Positions 1-8,760 of a stretch of 39,923 nucleotides of DNA are shown here, one piece after another. Made by a program: the position numbers and the translations under genes. Under the pieces are notes generated by a model that did no database searches, was not told the DNA's origin, and saw only the letters and a list, made by a program, of their open reading frames with translations. The stretch is from JABJMC01 sp964459205 (GTDB lineage: Bacteria; Patescibacteriota; Gracilibacteria; UBA1369; UBA12473), in assembly GCA_964459205.1 (NCBI GenBank), contig CAYWKJ010000008.1:1-39923 (forward strand), written 5' to 3'. Every line of letters starts with the position of its first letter. Positions within the stretch are counted from its first letter, which is position 1.

Positions 1-21
1 CGGCGCGCCCCCAGCGCGCCG
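1..21. repeat. GC-rich inverted repeat at window edge
   Basis: CGGCGCGC (1-8) and GCGCGCCG (14-21) form a perfect 8-bp inverted repeat around the loop CCCCA. This GC-only block contrasts with the AT-rich surroundings. No U-run follows on the plus strand. It may be part of a terminator or another structure cut by the window edge; its role cannot be judged from here. Confidence 0.6.
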
Positions 22-68
22 CCCCTGAGACTCTTGAGATATTCACCCAATAGAGAGTGGCAAATACC

Positions 69-96
69 TTGACTTATTTATAAAATCTGTTAAAGT
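69..96 (+). promoter_or_regulatory. Predicted sigma-70-type promoter
   Basis: The -35 TTGACT (69-74), a 16-bp spacer and the -10 TAAAGT (91-96) lie upstream of the ORF starting at 118. TATAAA within the spacer (80-85) is an alternative -10 without a good -35. This is the only promoter visible ahead of the three co-directional genes 118-2127. Confidence 0.45.
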
Positions 97-117
97 TTTA
101 ACCTGTCTTAATTTTTC

Positions 118-312
118 ATGATGTCTCCAGCACATTACCGTTATATGGCCCTGATTGACCTGCGTCTGCGCGCGGAGATGACTATGAATGCTTTGAGTTT
201 GGTCTGTTCTCCTGATGCTCCGCAAAAACACCTTGAAAAATCTCGCTATTTAAGGCTTTCTCTTTTTAATGAGATCGTAGATACTTTGATTCACAAGAAC
301 AGAATAAAATAA
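118..312 (+). CDS. Small hypothetical protein, 64 aa
   Basis: I do not recognise this protein. It is 64 residues, basic, and likely helical at its C-terminus (ends NEIVDTLIHKNRIK). Support for a real gene comes from context: a promoter-like pair sits just upstream, TTTTAACC lies at 96-103 (the motif seen before many starts here), and its TAA stop ends one base before the ATG of the next gene at 314, which suggests translational coupling. A second ATG follows directly (MM), so the exact start is ambiguous by one codon. No signal peptide or membrane segment is visible. It could still be a chance ORF in a leader region. Confidence 0.45.
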   Translation: MMSPAHYRYMALIDLRLRAEMTMNALSLVCSPDAPQKHLEKSRYLRLSLFNEIVDTLIHKNRIK

Positions 313-313
313 T

Positions 314-1234
314 ATGAGCACATCACTTTCACCTAGAACATCTGTTGATTTGCCGGCAGAAGTGTCGGTTTACTTGCCTGGTTCACAGGTTGATGAATTG
401 GCTCATCCTGAGGAGGATGAACGTTTGCGTAAATGTTATGAATATTGGCATATGCAAGGGCAGGGTGATGTTTTGAGTTATTTGTATGATTTAGTAGAAA
501 GGGGAGGGTTTAATAAAGGCCAGCGTCGCTATGAAGCTACTGTGGAGGATTGTGAGGGGAGTGGTTTTAATCTAAAGAGACGTTACAGGATTATTATTAC
601 AGAAAATCAAGGGCACTTTAATTTTCAGGTGACTGATTTGGATGTTAAACAGGCGGATATCGAAGAACATCGTTTACAATGGGCTCGTGATTTGCAGGGT
701 GATTATGAGAGGGCTGGAGGTTTTTGTTTTGAACTTTCTGAGGAAGATTATGAGTATTTTTTGGCGACGGAGCACACAGATAAGCCACAAGCAATAGAGC
801 CTATATTAATACATGGAATTTGCACTCTTTTAAGAGAGCAGGTTGAAGGGGGAATTGCAGATAGAATTATAACTATGACTAGAAATAAATTTAGTGGAGG
901 GCTTTTTGGGGTTGAGCAGCAAGGAGATGAGCGTGGGTCTGTTAGCTCATGGGGATTATCAGCTGACCCAATTCCACTCCGATTGCAGGGAGTTGGAACT
1001 GGCAGTTTTATGTGTAGCGGATTTCAGGTCCCAGAGATCCCTTTTGCTTCGTTGGCTAATCATAGTTTTCCAAAGATAACTGAACAAGGAGATTTAATGA
1101 CAAAGATATTCACGTTTTCGCAAATTATGGCGGCTCTTAATATGCCGGCGCCACGATCAGATTTTAAGATACAGGTAATTGGAGTGCCTAGTGAGGCACA
1201 TGGGGATAGTTTGTTTTTATTTGTTAGATCTTAA
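314..1234 (+). CDS. Orphan protein, tandem paralogue 1, 306 aa
   Basis: The family is not recognised. The protein is soluble-looking, acidic, and has no signal peptide or transmembrane segment. It appears to be a distant paralogue of the next gene. Shared landmarks in the same order are a D-I-x-E-x-H...W helix around residues 110-130 followed by AGG and a short acid-rich stretch (here AGGFCFELSEEDYEYF), a central helix ending in SGG (near residue 195), a G-x-G-S/I segment followed by a short P-[EK]-I beta segment, and a C-terminal strand with the form QV-x5-[VD]-x4-[GR]. The start follows the previous stop by 1 nt and the gene ends 2 nt before the next start, so the three genes look translationally coupled. 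Function is unknown. Confidence 0.75.
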   Translation: MSTSLSPRTSVDLPAEVSVYLPGSQVDELAHPEEDERLRKCYEYWHMQGQGDVLSYLYDLVERGGFNKGQRRYEATVEDCEGSGFNLKRRYRIIITENQGHFNFQVTDLDVKQADIEEHRLQWARDLQGDYERAGGFCFELSEEDYEYFLATEHTDKPQAIEPILIHGICTLLREQVEGGIADRIITMTRNKFSGGLFGVEQQGDERGSVSSWGLSADPIPLRLQGVGTGSFMCSGFQVPEIPFASLANHSFPKITEQGDLMTKIFTFSQIMAALNMPAPRSDFKIQVIGVPSEAHGDSLFLFVRS

Positions 1235-1236
1235 TT

Positions 1237-2127
1237 ATGGTGGAGATAGTGCCATTTGGTGTAGCTAGAATGGAAGGAAGAGATGCGAATCGTGAGCCGA
1301 GTGTAATTATGGGCTACGAAGATTTAGCTCATTTAAGGCAACATCCGGATATTCGTATGCGGGAATTTTTAAAGCACCTTGACCCCCTTGGTAAAGTAAA
1401 AGACTGGCAAAAAGAAATTTCGGATCTTACTAGCACAGTTTATGGCGGGGTTTATGACACGAGTTTTAATTATCCCGTTGGAAGTGGCGACCCCGTTCCG
1501 TATACGATAACAGGGAAGCTTACGATAACAATAGCTCGTATTGGAGATTTGTTTTATTTTTATTTTGAGATAGAGCCTCCTAGTGAAATAGATGTAATTG
1601 ATAGACATCAGTCTTGGATGAGTGGCTGGGCGCGTAAAGCGGTTGATGCCGGTGGCTCAGCGTTGCATATTAGGGGGTTAGAGCAAGAAGATGCCTTACC
1701 TTATCGCGCCGATGGAGTGCGTGAAGATAAGTTAACGCCATTAGAAGAAGCAATGTGGCGGAGAACTTTAGCTCATTTTGAGGCTAGGATTCAGACCCGA
1801 ATTAAGAGATTAATTGGGGAAAAAAGAGCACAAGGGATTTCGGGGGGAAGAATTGAATTAGACTCGGATAGAGAGCCGTATTTATTAGGATCTGGAATTC
1901 ATTCTAGCAGCAGAAATCGTGTTTATTTTGGAATGCCAAAAATTGAGTTTTCGCACTTAGTAGGAGAGGCTGTGCCAAATATAGATCCAAGCGGGGAGCC
2001 AAATTTAACAAGGTTGTCTATGCAACGCCCGGGACGATGGGGGAGGTTTAGACGGGACGCTCAGGTTTTTGCCTGTGGAGTTGATTTAGAGGATCGAGGC
2101 CAAAAATTATATGCCTGGACAAGTTAG
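1237..2127 (+). CDS. Orphan protein, tandem paralogue 2, 296 aa
   Basis: The family is not recognised. By eye it matches the upstream neighbour in its central and C-terminal parts: DVIDRHQSWMSGW, then DAGGSALHIRGLEQED, then a long amphipathic helix (EEAMWRRTLAHFEARIQTRIK) ending in ISGG, then LGSGIHSSS and a closing strand DAQVFACGVDLEDR. The N-terminal 90 residues contain a beta-rich stretch (LTITIARIGDLFYFYFEIE) that could be the core of a small beta-sandwich. No signal or transmembrane segment is seen. Its ATG is 2 nt after the preceding TAA, consistent with one polycistronic unit. Stop is TAG. Tandem duplication with strong divergence is the likeliest origin. Confidence 0.75.
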   Translation: MVEIVPFGVARMEGRDANREPSVIMGYEDLAHLRQHPDIRMREFLKHLDPLGKVKDWQKEISDLTSTVYGGVYDTSFNYPVGSGDPVPYTITGKLTITIARIGDLFYFYFEIEPPSEIDVIDRHQSWMSGWARKAVDAGGSALHIRGLEQEDALPYRADGVREDKLTPLEEAMWRRTLAHFEARIQTRIKRLIGEKRAQGISGGRIELDSDREPYLLGSGIHSSSRNRVYFGMPKIEFSHLVGEAVPNIDPSGEPNLTRLSMQRPGRWGRFRRDAQVFACGVDLEDRGQKLYAWTS

Positions 2128-2131
2128 CGGG

Positions 2132-2159
2132 TTGATCACGAGATCTAATCTGGTAGAAT
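2132..2159 (+). promoter_or_regulatory. uvrB promoter (leaderless start predicted)
   Basis: The -35 TTGATC (2132-2137), a 16-bp spacer and the -10 TAGAAT (2154-2159), preceded by TGG as an extended -10, precede uvrB. The uvrB ATG at 2169 lies only 9 nt beyond the -10, so transcription probably begins at or within a few bases of the start codon. Confidence 0.65.
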
Positions 2160-2168
2160 CGATATGTT

Positions 2169-4145
2169 ATGCCACAAGATTTTCAACTACAATCGGATTT
2201 TAAACCACAAGGTGATCAGCCAGAAGCTATTAAGGCTTTGGTAAAAGGTGTTAAAAGTGGGAAAAAGTTCCAAACTTTACTCGGGGCTACTGGAACTGGG
2301 AAAACTTTTGTGATTTCTAATTTAATCCAACAGGTTCAAAAGCCTACTCTGGTGATTGCGCATAACAAGACATTAGCGGCGCAACTTTGTACTGAATTTC
2401 GGGAGTTTTTTCCAAATAATGCAGTTCATTATTTTGTTTCTTATTACGATTATTATCAGCCCGAGGCTTATAATGCCGCGACGGATACTTTTATAGAAAA
2501 AGATGCCTCGATTAATGATGAAATTAATAAGTTCCGGCACGCGGCTACCACGAATTTGTTAACGCGCAGTGATGTGATTATTGTGGCGTCAGTTTCGTGT
2601 ATTTACGGACTTGGTTCGCCGCAGGAATATTTAGATATGAGTGTGGAAGTGAAAGTTGGAGAGGAGATTTCACGCGATGGGTTGCTTAGAAAATTAGTAG
2701 ACTTGCAATACACACGTTCACAAAATGATTTTAAGCAGGGAATGTTCCATGTTTTGGGCGACATGGTAGAGATTTATCCGCCAAGTATGGATTCAGTTTA
2801 CCGGCTGGAGTTTTTTGGTGATGAAATTGAACGGATTACTGAAGTCGACCCTTTTACAGGAGAGTTAATGTCAGAAATGGAGCAGGTTTTTGTGTTTCCA
2901 GCTAAGCATTCAGTGACTACTAGCGAGAAGATTGAGGCGGCAATTGAGGGAATTAAAGAAGAACTTGGTCAGCGACATCATGAGCTTAAAAAAATGGGTA
3001 AAAATTTGGAGGCGGAGCGTATTAAAACCCGTACGGAATATGATATTGAGTTACTTCGGGAGACTGGTTATGTACAAGGAATTGAAAATTACACACGTTA
3101 TTTAAATGATGTGAAGCCCGGAAAACCATCCGCGGTTTTGTTGGATTTTTTCCCAGATGATTTCTTGCTGGTAATTGATGAATCACACATGACAGTGCCG
3201 CAAATTGGGGCTATGCATGCTGGGAACTTAAGTCGTAAGACAACGTTGGTGGAACATGGGTTTAGATTGCCTTCGTCGCATGACAACCGGCCGCTTAAAT
3301 TTGAGGAATTTGAAAAATATATGAAGCAGGCGATTTTTGTGTCGGCCACTCCTGGAAAATATGAATTTGAACATACTAAAAAAGCCGATATTGTAGAGCA
3401 AATCATTCGCCCAACTGGTTTGCTTGATCCAGAAATTTCTGTGCGCCCGACTGAGGGGCAGGTTATGGATTTGGTGGGGGAAATTGATGAACGAGTTAAA
3501 AATAAAGAACGGATTTTGGTGACAACACTAACTAAGCGGTCAGCTGAGGATTTAACTGAGTTTATGCGTGAAAAGGGAATGCGTGTGCAGTATTTGCATT
3601 CGGATGTGGATACCATGGAACGTATTGAAATTTTGCGTGATTTAAGGATGGGAGAATTTGATGTGCTGATTGGAATTAACTTGCTAAGGGAAGGATTGGA
3701 TCTTCCGGAGGTATCATTGATTGCAATTTTGGATGCTGATAAGCCTGGATTTTTGCGGTCTGAGACAGCGCTGATTCAAACAATTGGGCGCGCGGCTCGA
3801 AATGTAAATGGTTTGGTTATTATGTATGGGGATAATGAGACGCCGGCTATGAAAGCGGCTATATCCGAGACTAATCGGCGGCGTAAAATTCAAAAAGCTC
3901 ATAACAAAAAACACGGCATTACACCAGAAACTATTATTAAGGCGGTTAAAGATCTTGGCATGCACAAGAAAGAAGAGGCCAAGAAACAAGTTCGTCATTA
4001 TGATGTTAAAAAAGTTCCAAAAGAAGAAATCGAGCGCCTTATTAAGTCACTGGAAATGGATATGGATATTGCGGCGCAAAATATGGAGTTTGAAAAAGCG
4101 GCCGAACTCAGAGATGAGATCGACCGCATGAAAGATGAGATGTAG
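2169..4145 (+). CDS. uvrB: Excinuclease ABC subunit B (UvrB)
   Basis: UvrB is the DNA-damage-verifying helicase-like subunit of UvrABC nucleotide excision repair. It receives the lesion from UvrA and recruits UvrC. The 658-aa length is normal for the family. Visible landmarks are Walker A GATGTGKT at residues 39-46, the damage-probing beta-hairpin region with FVSYYDYYQPEAY near residues 88-100, a DESH-type motif (VIDESHMTVPQIG) near 336, a motif VI-like block (QTIGRAARNVNG) near 540, and the C-terminal UVR domain (residues about 618-658) that contacts UvrC. The ATG at 2169 is chosen because the protein aligns from MPQDFQLQSDFKPQGDQPEAI; an ATG at 2164 is out of frame. No ribosome binding site exists and the mRNA should be nearly leaderless. 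uvrA and uvrC are not in this window. It ends 2 nt from the convergent gene 4148-4522. Confidence 0.98.
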   Translation: MPQDFQLQSDFKPQGDQPEAIKALVKGVKSGKKFQTLLGATGTGKTFVISNLIQQVQKPTLVIAHNKTLAAQLCTEFREFFPNNAVHYFVSYYDYYQPEAYNAATDTFIEKDASINDEINKFRHAATTNLLTRSDVIIVASVSCIYGLGSPQEYLDMSVEVKVGEEISRDGLLRKLVDLQYTRSQNDFKQGMFHVLGDMVEIYPPSMDSVYRLEFFGDEIERITEVDPFTGELMSEMEQVFVFPAKHSVTTSEKIEAAIEGIKEELGQRHHELKKMGKNLEAERIKTRTEYDIELLRETGYVQGIENYTRYLNDVKPGKPSAVLLDFFPDDFLLVIDESHMTVPQIGAMHAGNLSRKTTLVEHGFRLPSSHDNRPLKFEEFEKYMKQAIFVSATPGKYEFEHTKKADIVEQIIRPTGLLDPEISVRPTEGQVMDLVGEIDERVKNKERILVTTLTKRSAEDLTEFMREKGMRVQYLHSDVDTMERIEILRDLRMGEFDVLIGINLLREGLDLPEVSLIAILDADKPGFLRSETALIQTIGRAARNVNGLVIMYGDNETPAMKAAISETNRRRKIQKAHNKKHGITPETIIKAVKDLGMHKKEEAKKQVRHYDVKKVPKEEIERLIKSLEMDMDIAAQNMEFEKAAELRDEIDRMKDEM

Positions 4146-4147
4146 TT

Positions 4148-4522
4148 TTATTTTTCTCCAGTTTCAATAACATCTGCTCCAGCTTCTGCAACGCGTTCTG
4201 GTACATCGCCGGCATCATCCGCGAGCTCTTCTTTTCCGTCTCGTAAAATAAATTCATACATGGCTTGAGCTTCGTTAGGAGTTTTCCCAATGTTTCTGGC
4301 GAAGGTTTGTAAATCAAACATTCCTCCTTGGGCAGCTTCGATAAAAGCAGTTCTGACAGCATCGGCTTGGGTGCCAAATCTTTGCTCCAGGCTTGTTCTA
4401 AGAGTCGCGCTTCCGCTAAGAGCGGCCACCGCGGCGGCCCTGGCTCCTTGTGCTAAGGTCACGTCAACGGCTTGATATTTGCGTTCCGGCCTTACAAATG
4501 GCTCTGGTTCGTTATTTGACAT
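4148..4522 (-). CDS. Small orphan protein, 124 aa
   Basis: The family is not recognised. The protein is acidic at both ends and mainly helical, with an alanine-rich segment (ARAAAVAALSG, around residues 27-37) and a central stretch that looks like a small helical bundle. The C-terminus (EELADDAGDVPERVAEAGADVIETGEK) is strongly acidic. No signal peptide or membrane helix. It has its own promoter (4559-4586) and the upstream element CTAACCCC 9 nt before the ATG instead of a Shine-Dalgarno site. It converges on uvrB with only 2 nt between the two stop codons, so no separate terminator fits between them. A role in repair is not implied by this arrangement. Confidence 0.75.
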   Translation of the reverse strand: MSNNEPEPFVRPERKYQAVDVTLAQGARAAAVAALSGSATLRTSLEQRFGTQADAVRTAFIEAAQGGMFDLQTFARNIGKTPNEAQAMYEFILRDGKEELADDAGDVPERVAEAGADVIETGEK

Positions 4523-4558
4523 TTTAAATGGGGTTAGATGTATGGGGAGGATTTTTAA

Positions 4559-4586
4559 TTTATAGGTAAGTTGCTTGGCTTGTCAA
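4559..4586 (-). promoter_or_regulatory. Promoter of the 4148-4522 gene
   Basis: On the minus strand, a perfect -35 TTGACA (4581-4586), 16-bp spacer and -10 TATAAA (4559-4564). The leader would be about 30 nt and carries CTAACCCC before the ATG. It is divergent from the promoter at 4614-4642. Confidence 0.75.
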
Positions 4587-4613
4587 TAGATTGAGTGATT
4601 AAGTGTCGGGCTG

Positions 4614-4642
4614 TTGCTTAAAATTTTTAATTGTTTTATAAT
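4614..4642 (+). promoter_or_regulatory. Promoter of the 1262-aa orphan gene
   Basis: The -35 TTGCTT (4614-4619), a 17-bp spacer and a consensus -10 TATAAT (4637-4642). The -10 lies inside the longest open frame, which formally opens at TTG 4631. This shows that the true start codon is downstream of about 4650. TTTAACCC follows at 4642-4649. Confidence 0.75.
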
Positions 4643-4669
4643 TTAACCCAATTATTTAAGTGTATCATT

Positions 4670-7600
4670 TTGGACCGCCCCCCGGATCATCCCCCCTTAG
4701 TCTCATCCTTAAGAAGGCCTGCTGTTTTAAGGTCAGATATACAGCCGGTTTCAGATGAGCATCCTTTGACGGCTCTTAGAGATTTGCTTCCGGATAGAAT
4801 GAAGCCTTTGCAGGGGATGCTGATGTCAGGTGTAGATATTGAGCAAGGCAGTTCTAAGACAAGAGTCCAGCTAAAGGAGTCTACTGTTGGTGAGCACACG
4901 GATGTGCAGGCTTGCTCTGGCCAGGGTCAGGCGGGTTTACGATTATTTGTTAATTACCTGTTAGGTGAAAGTTCGGATTTGTCTGATATGGTGGTTTTTT
5001 CTGATGTGCTAGATGAGCAAAGAGATTTAGATAATCAATTATTTGAATTTGTTGGCGATGCAGCCGCTGTTTCTATGGTGGGAACTGGCGATGAATTAGT
5101 AGAGCAGGCTCGGGATTTGTTGCTGGATTTTGGCCGCTTGTCTGAGCGCGCGCGTTTCCATCGCGAAATTATTGGGGATGGTACAGACCCTCGTCCTTTG
5201 CGTCCAGGCATGGAAGATCTTTATTATTTAAGATTACTAGATGCGGTTAGGCCTTTTGATGACCCTCATTGGGACAGGAATAGGGCGTTAGATAGAGATT
5301 CTTTACTCCGGCGTGCCCATATGTTTTATACGGATGAAGTTTTTGAACTTTCCTATAATGATGAATTTGGACAAGGGCAGCCAGAGGCGGAGCCATTTTT
5401 GGAGCCGCATTTGTTAAGCGATGTAAGAGAGGTTCAAGAAATTCCGGTAGCCTGGACACAGATTGCGCGGACTTTAGTTAGTAAGGAGGTGAATATTCAG
5501 CCTTTGCTAGATAGATTAAAAAATTGGGATCCAGTTCTTTATGAGAGATTGCAGGACACTAGGACGTTAAATGCAGGGGCCCTTTCTCAGGAAAGACAAA
5601 TTGATTCCACTCAGCTTAAAAGATTAAAGCGTGTTTGGGGGTTAATAGATGATGAAGTTGAATTATTAACTAAAGTAGTGAATGGAGAGGAAGAAGACGA
5701 GGCCGTGATTCGTCCTTTAATGGCTAAGATTGTTGATGTAATTGAAGAAAGGCGAAATGAGGCGGCGGAATCATTTTTTGAAGATTTCCCGGAGCCTGAC
5801 AAAAAAACAACTTTTTATCGGAGAGAGGGAGTCCCTAGTCATGATATTCCAATTTATAATCTTGCGGAAAGAAGCAACGCGCGTTGTTTTGATGGGGTTT
5901 TCCCTATTTTCCGAGATATGTTTGCTAAGGCGGGGATAGATACCAGAACTTTAAAAGAGCGTTTAGATGATGAGGATAAAGAAATTTGGCCACAATTAGA
6001 GCAGGCCGGAGCTTTAAATAGTAGTTTATTGGCGAATTTTGATGTTGTTTCACGGAAAGAGTTAACGTCTTTAGAGGCTGAGCCTTGGAGTTTATCATCA
6101 GATGATATTCAGGTAATTTATTTATGGTTGAATTGTTATAATGCCGGGCTTGATCCGCATCGTTTAAAAAGAGTTTTAAGTGATCTTTATGCTCGTTATG
6201 AGGAAATTACTGGTCATACAGCGGTGGTGGTGGTTGATTTGCATCGTGATGCGGATATGAGTGATGAGGACGTAGATTTTTTGCAGTCAATTGTAGAGAC
6301 GCCTAAAAGTTCGACGCAGCCACTTTTGGTAACAGCCATGCCTTTCCCAGGAGAAGGAGTGGGACTAGATGTCTTGGCCGCAAGATTGACCAAAATTTTT
6401 CAGGATAAATTAGATGAAATTCGTTTGGCCGTAGCAGAAGGAAGAGTGGCTCCTTTTGAAATGTCTGTTGCTGATATGGTAGAGGTCCACAAATGGTCAG
6501 CCATGGTGGGTCGGCATGCTGATTACCGAGAGTCTTTAGCGGTTTTGAAGGCTACTGCGGATTTGGTAATGCAATATAAAGATACTGGTGTAGATCAAGA
6601 ACATTTTTTGGCAGATGCTTATTTTATGGCGGAGGATCGTAAGGCAGGACAAATGGCTGAATTAAATGCTGCCAGTTTGATGTTAGTATCTTTGTTACCT
6701 GGATTTATTGAGCAAGGACGCCGCGCTGCCTCGGATTTTGATATGGAAGCAGCAAATTATTCATACCAATTAGTTAGATTTGTAGTGGATTATTTATTAG
6801 CGGCTCTAGGTGAAAGGGGGCTGCCTAATGATGATGTGGTGGCAGAGTTTTTAAGGAGTTTTAATGATGATGCGCTTCTTTTGTTTTCTGATTATTTTAT
6901 AGGGCAATCCCGAACAGAAGGAGGGGAGCCACTTAAATCCATTTATGAAGCGATGCGTGATTATTTAAAACTAGTAGGAGCGCATATGGTGGCTAGATTG
7001 CCTAGAAGTGAAAATGTAGCACCTCCGGAGCCACCAGTAGTGACTGTAGAGATTTCGCCTCCGTCAGCGTCGGAGTCATTAGCCATAGGCGGACAAACTG
7101 CTACTGATCATCATGGCAGCACTTTGGTGGGTGATATTTGGACAGAAAAAGCCCCTGGAATCCCAGCTAGCAGGTTAGAAAAGGCTATTTCTATGTTTGA
7201 GGGGCAAGGACGCTTAGATCAATTGTCCTCAATTTCTCCATTAGCTGAAACACCAGCCATGTTATATGCTTTGGCCGAGAAATTTTATTGTCAGGGAGGC
7301 GTGCCAAATTATGAAATAGTAATAGATATCGCAAAAAAAGTTCATTACGGTGAAGGTAATGTCTCCTATGGCAGGTATTTTGTTGATACTGTGACAACGC
7401 ATAATCCTAGATGTTTGAGTGGTGATATTTTGGGTGTTCCAAGTTTTTGTCCGGTTAATCGCTTTGGAGATCGGTTTTATTTAGAAATTGTTAGGCTAGG
7501 ATTGCAGGCTTCTTACTGGGTATTGCGTCAGAGATTTAAAGAACAACAGAAAGCGTTGCGTGAAGGTCGCGATGATGGCCCAGAGCGAGAAGCTTTTGCT

Positions 7601-8458
7601 AAAGCAGAAGCAGATAATAAGTATGTGCTTCATCATTATAAATTGTTGTCTAAGGAGTTGCCGGCGGAGCTCTCCCCTTTTAGGCAATTTAATGCGGAAT
7701 CTAATCAAGGCAATGTGGCCTTAGAGATTGATCGTAATTTTAATTTGGCTAGACATTATTTTGGAAAGGCGGCGGAGTTGGTTTTGGAAGAGGATGGGAC
7801 TTATGTGCCAGGGAGAGAAATGAATGCTCGTCGAGCTTTGCATTTATTAGCAGAGCTTTCGCGTCAAAGAGTAGATGAGATTTTTTGGGCTCGACCTTGG
7901 GAAGAACGAGATGTTGAAGATGTTTCTGAAAAGCAAATTGGCGAAGCTTTGCACTGCTTAGGTCATTCGCTAGTTATGGAGGATCGGTTAGCTCAAGAAG
8001 AAACAGCCGCTGAAAGTAGAGCTGAACAAATAGATTTTTTAGAACTAGATGAACCTAAGCCTCAGTTTTCTGTGCAACACAAAAGTGAGTATGAAATTTC
8101 TTTTATGCAGGGATTAGCAAGTTTAGTAGCTTTAAAAAGTAGATTTGGGGCTGGTGTTATACATGGACACCCTCAGGTTAGAGATAAGTTAGGAGATGAT
8201 ATGGAGGCTTTTGAAGAGTATTATCGTGATTGTGAAGCAAGATTAAGGGGAATGCATGAAGCTCTTATTGGAGCTGTTAGTGGCTTAATGCAAATTACAG
8301 ACCAATGGATTTGGACTGTTCATGAAATTTGGGCTTATATGGAGGATTTAGCAATTGGAGCGCCGGAGTCTATATTATTAGTAGGGATAGCCAGTGATTG
8401 GGCTAATGAATATAGGCGATGTCAAAGAATACTTGCAGAAAAACCCCCTCTTGAATAG
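4670..8458 (+). CDS. Giant orphan protein, about 1262 aa
   Basis: The family is not recognised. The reading frame is open from 4631, but a consensus promoter -10 lies at 4637-4642, so translation must begin later: TTG 4670 is the first in-frame candidate and ATG 4799 is the alternative (about 1219 aa). The protein is acidic, predominantly helical and cytoplasmic-looking, without a signal peptide, membrane helix or nucleotide-binding motif. Several regions look like helical-repeat solenoid (for example residues about 600-800 and 1000-1150). A proline-rich low-complexity linker (APPEPPVVTVEISPPSASES, near residue 790) divides it into N- and C-terminal halves. The last 120 residues are helical with many Trp and Tyr (ITDQWIWTVHEIW). 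It is monocistronic, with its own promoter and a terminator overlapping the stop. Its function is unknown; a scaffold role is only a guess. Confidence 0.85.
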   Translation: MDRPPDHPPLVSSLRRPAVLRSDIQPVSDEHPLTALRDLLPDRMKPLQGMLMSGVDIEQGSSKTRVQLKESTVGEHTDVQACSGQGQAGLRLFVNYLLGESSDLSDMVVFSDVLDEQRDLDNQLFEFVGDAAAVSMVGTGDELVEQARDLLLDFGRLSERARFHREIIGDGTDPRPLRPGMEDLYYLRLLDAVRPFDDPHWDRNRALDRDSLLRRAHMFYTDEVFELSYNDEFGQGQPEAEPFLEPHLLSDVREVQEIPVAWTQIARTLVSKEVNIQPLLDRLKNWDPVLYERLQDTRTLNAGALSQERQIDSTQLKRLKRVWGLIDDEVELLTKVVNGEEEDEAVIRPLMAKIVDVIEERRNEAAESFFEDFPEPDKKTTFYRREGVPSHDIPIYNLAERSNARCFDGVFPIFRDMFAKAGIDTRTLKERLDDEDKEIWPQLEQAGALNSSLLANFDVVSRKELTSLEAEPWSLSSDDIQVIYLWLNCYNAGLDPHRLKRVLSDLYARYEEITGHTAVVVVDLHRDADMSDEDVDFLQSIVETPKSSTQPLLVTAMPFPGEGVGLDVLAARLTKIFQDKLDEIRLAVAEGRVAPFEMSVADMVEVHKWSAMVGRHADYRESLAVLKATADLVMQYKDTGVDQEHFLADAYFMAEDRKAGQMAELNAASLMLVSLLPGFIEQGRRAASDFDMEAANYSYQLVRFVVDYLLAALGERGLPNDDVVAEFLRSFNDDALLLFSDYFIGQSRTEGGEPLKSIYEAMRDYLKLVGAHMVARLPRSENVAPPEPPVVTVEISPPSASESLAIGGQTATDHHGSTLVGDIWTEKAPGIPASRLEKAISMFEGQGRLDQLSSISPLAETPAMLYALAEKFYCQGGVPNYEIVIDIAKKVHYGEGNVSYGRYFVDTVTTHNPRCLSGDILGVPSFCPVNRFGDRFYLEIVRLGLQASYWVLRQRFKEQQKALREGRDDGPEREAFAKAEADNKYVLHHYKLLSKELPAELSPFRQFNAESNQGNVALEIDRNFNLARHYFGKAAELVLEEDGTYVPGREMNARRALHLLAELSRQRVDEIFWARPWEERDVEDVSEKQIGEALHCLGHSLVMEDRLAQEETAAESRAEQIDFLELDEPKPQFSVQHKSEYEISFMQGLASLVALKSRFGAGVIHGHPQVRDKLGDDMEAFEEYYRDCEARLRGMHEALIGAVSGLMQITDQWIWTVHEIWAYMEDLAIGAPESILLVGIASDWANEYRRCQRILAEKPPLE

Positions 8459-8475
8459 TTTAAGTGGAGGTTTTT
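8439..8475 (+). terminator. Terminator overlapping the stop of the giant orphan
   Basis: AAAAA-CC and TC at 8439-8450 pair with GAGG (8467-8470) and TTTTT (8471-8475), a 9-bp stem with a 3-nt C bulge, ending in a U-run. The 5' arm is inside the coding sequence and the stop codon (8456-8458) is in the loop. Confidence 0.5.
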
Positions 8476-8494
8476 ACATTGCGATTAAATCGTT

Positions 8495-8695
8495 TTATTT
8501 ATTATCAGCCTTGATAGCACTTGGGATGATAATACTAACTTCTGGCGTGCTGTTTGGGGCAAAGTTGCGAAGCAAGTTGTCTTCGAGATTCTCTGCTGGC
8601 ACGCTGACTCTGCCGACGGCAGTGATCAGGATTGCTCCAGCAAGCGCTCCAAGTAGAAACACAATGACTGGATGAAGTTTTTGTTTTTTGGCCAT
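8495..8695 (-). CDS. Small single-span membrane protein, 66 aa
   Basis: The family is not recognised. The protein starts MAKKQKLHP, a short positively charged N-terminus, followed by one hydrophobic helix (VIVFLLGALAGAILITAVG, residues about 10-28) and a polar 38-residue tail, which by the positive-inside rule faces outward. It could be a membrane-anchored peptide or an uncleaved signal-anchor. The ATG at 8695 is preferred to the upstream in-frame ATG at 8737, because the latter overlaps the -10 box at 8728-8733. TTTAACG precedes the ATG by about 12 nt. The gene lies downstream of, and co-directional with, the ATPase operon, but its own promoter suggests separate expression. Confidence 0.6.
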   Translation of the reverse strand: MAKKQKLHPVIVFLLGALAGAILITAVGRVSVPAENLEDNLLRNFAPNSTPEVSIIIPSAIKADNK

Positions 8696-8727
8696 GAATA
8701 GGGTGGCGTTAAAGATTACTTCAGTAA

Positions 8728-8756
8728 ATAATAACATCTTTTCAAGGATAAGGCAA
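8728..8756 (-). promoter_or_regulatory. Promoter of the small membrane protein
   Basis: On the minus strand, -35 TTGCCT (8751-8756), 17-bp spacer, -10 TATTAT (8728-8733). The leader is about 25 nt. Confidence 0.65.
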
Positions 8757-8760
8757 CCCT

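Noticed and set aside
3098..3616. 172-codon open frame on the minus strand inside uvrB
   Set aside because: It lies fully antisense to a well conserved gene, and the translation has the low-complexity Ser/Thr/Ile pattern of a shadow frame.
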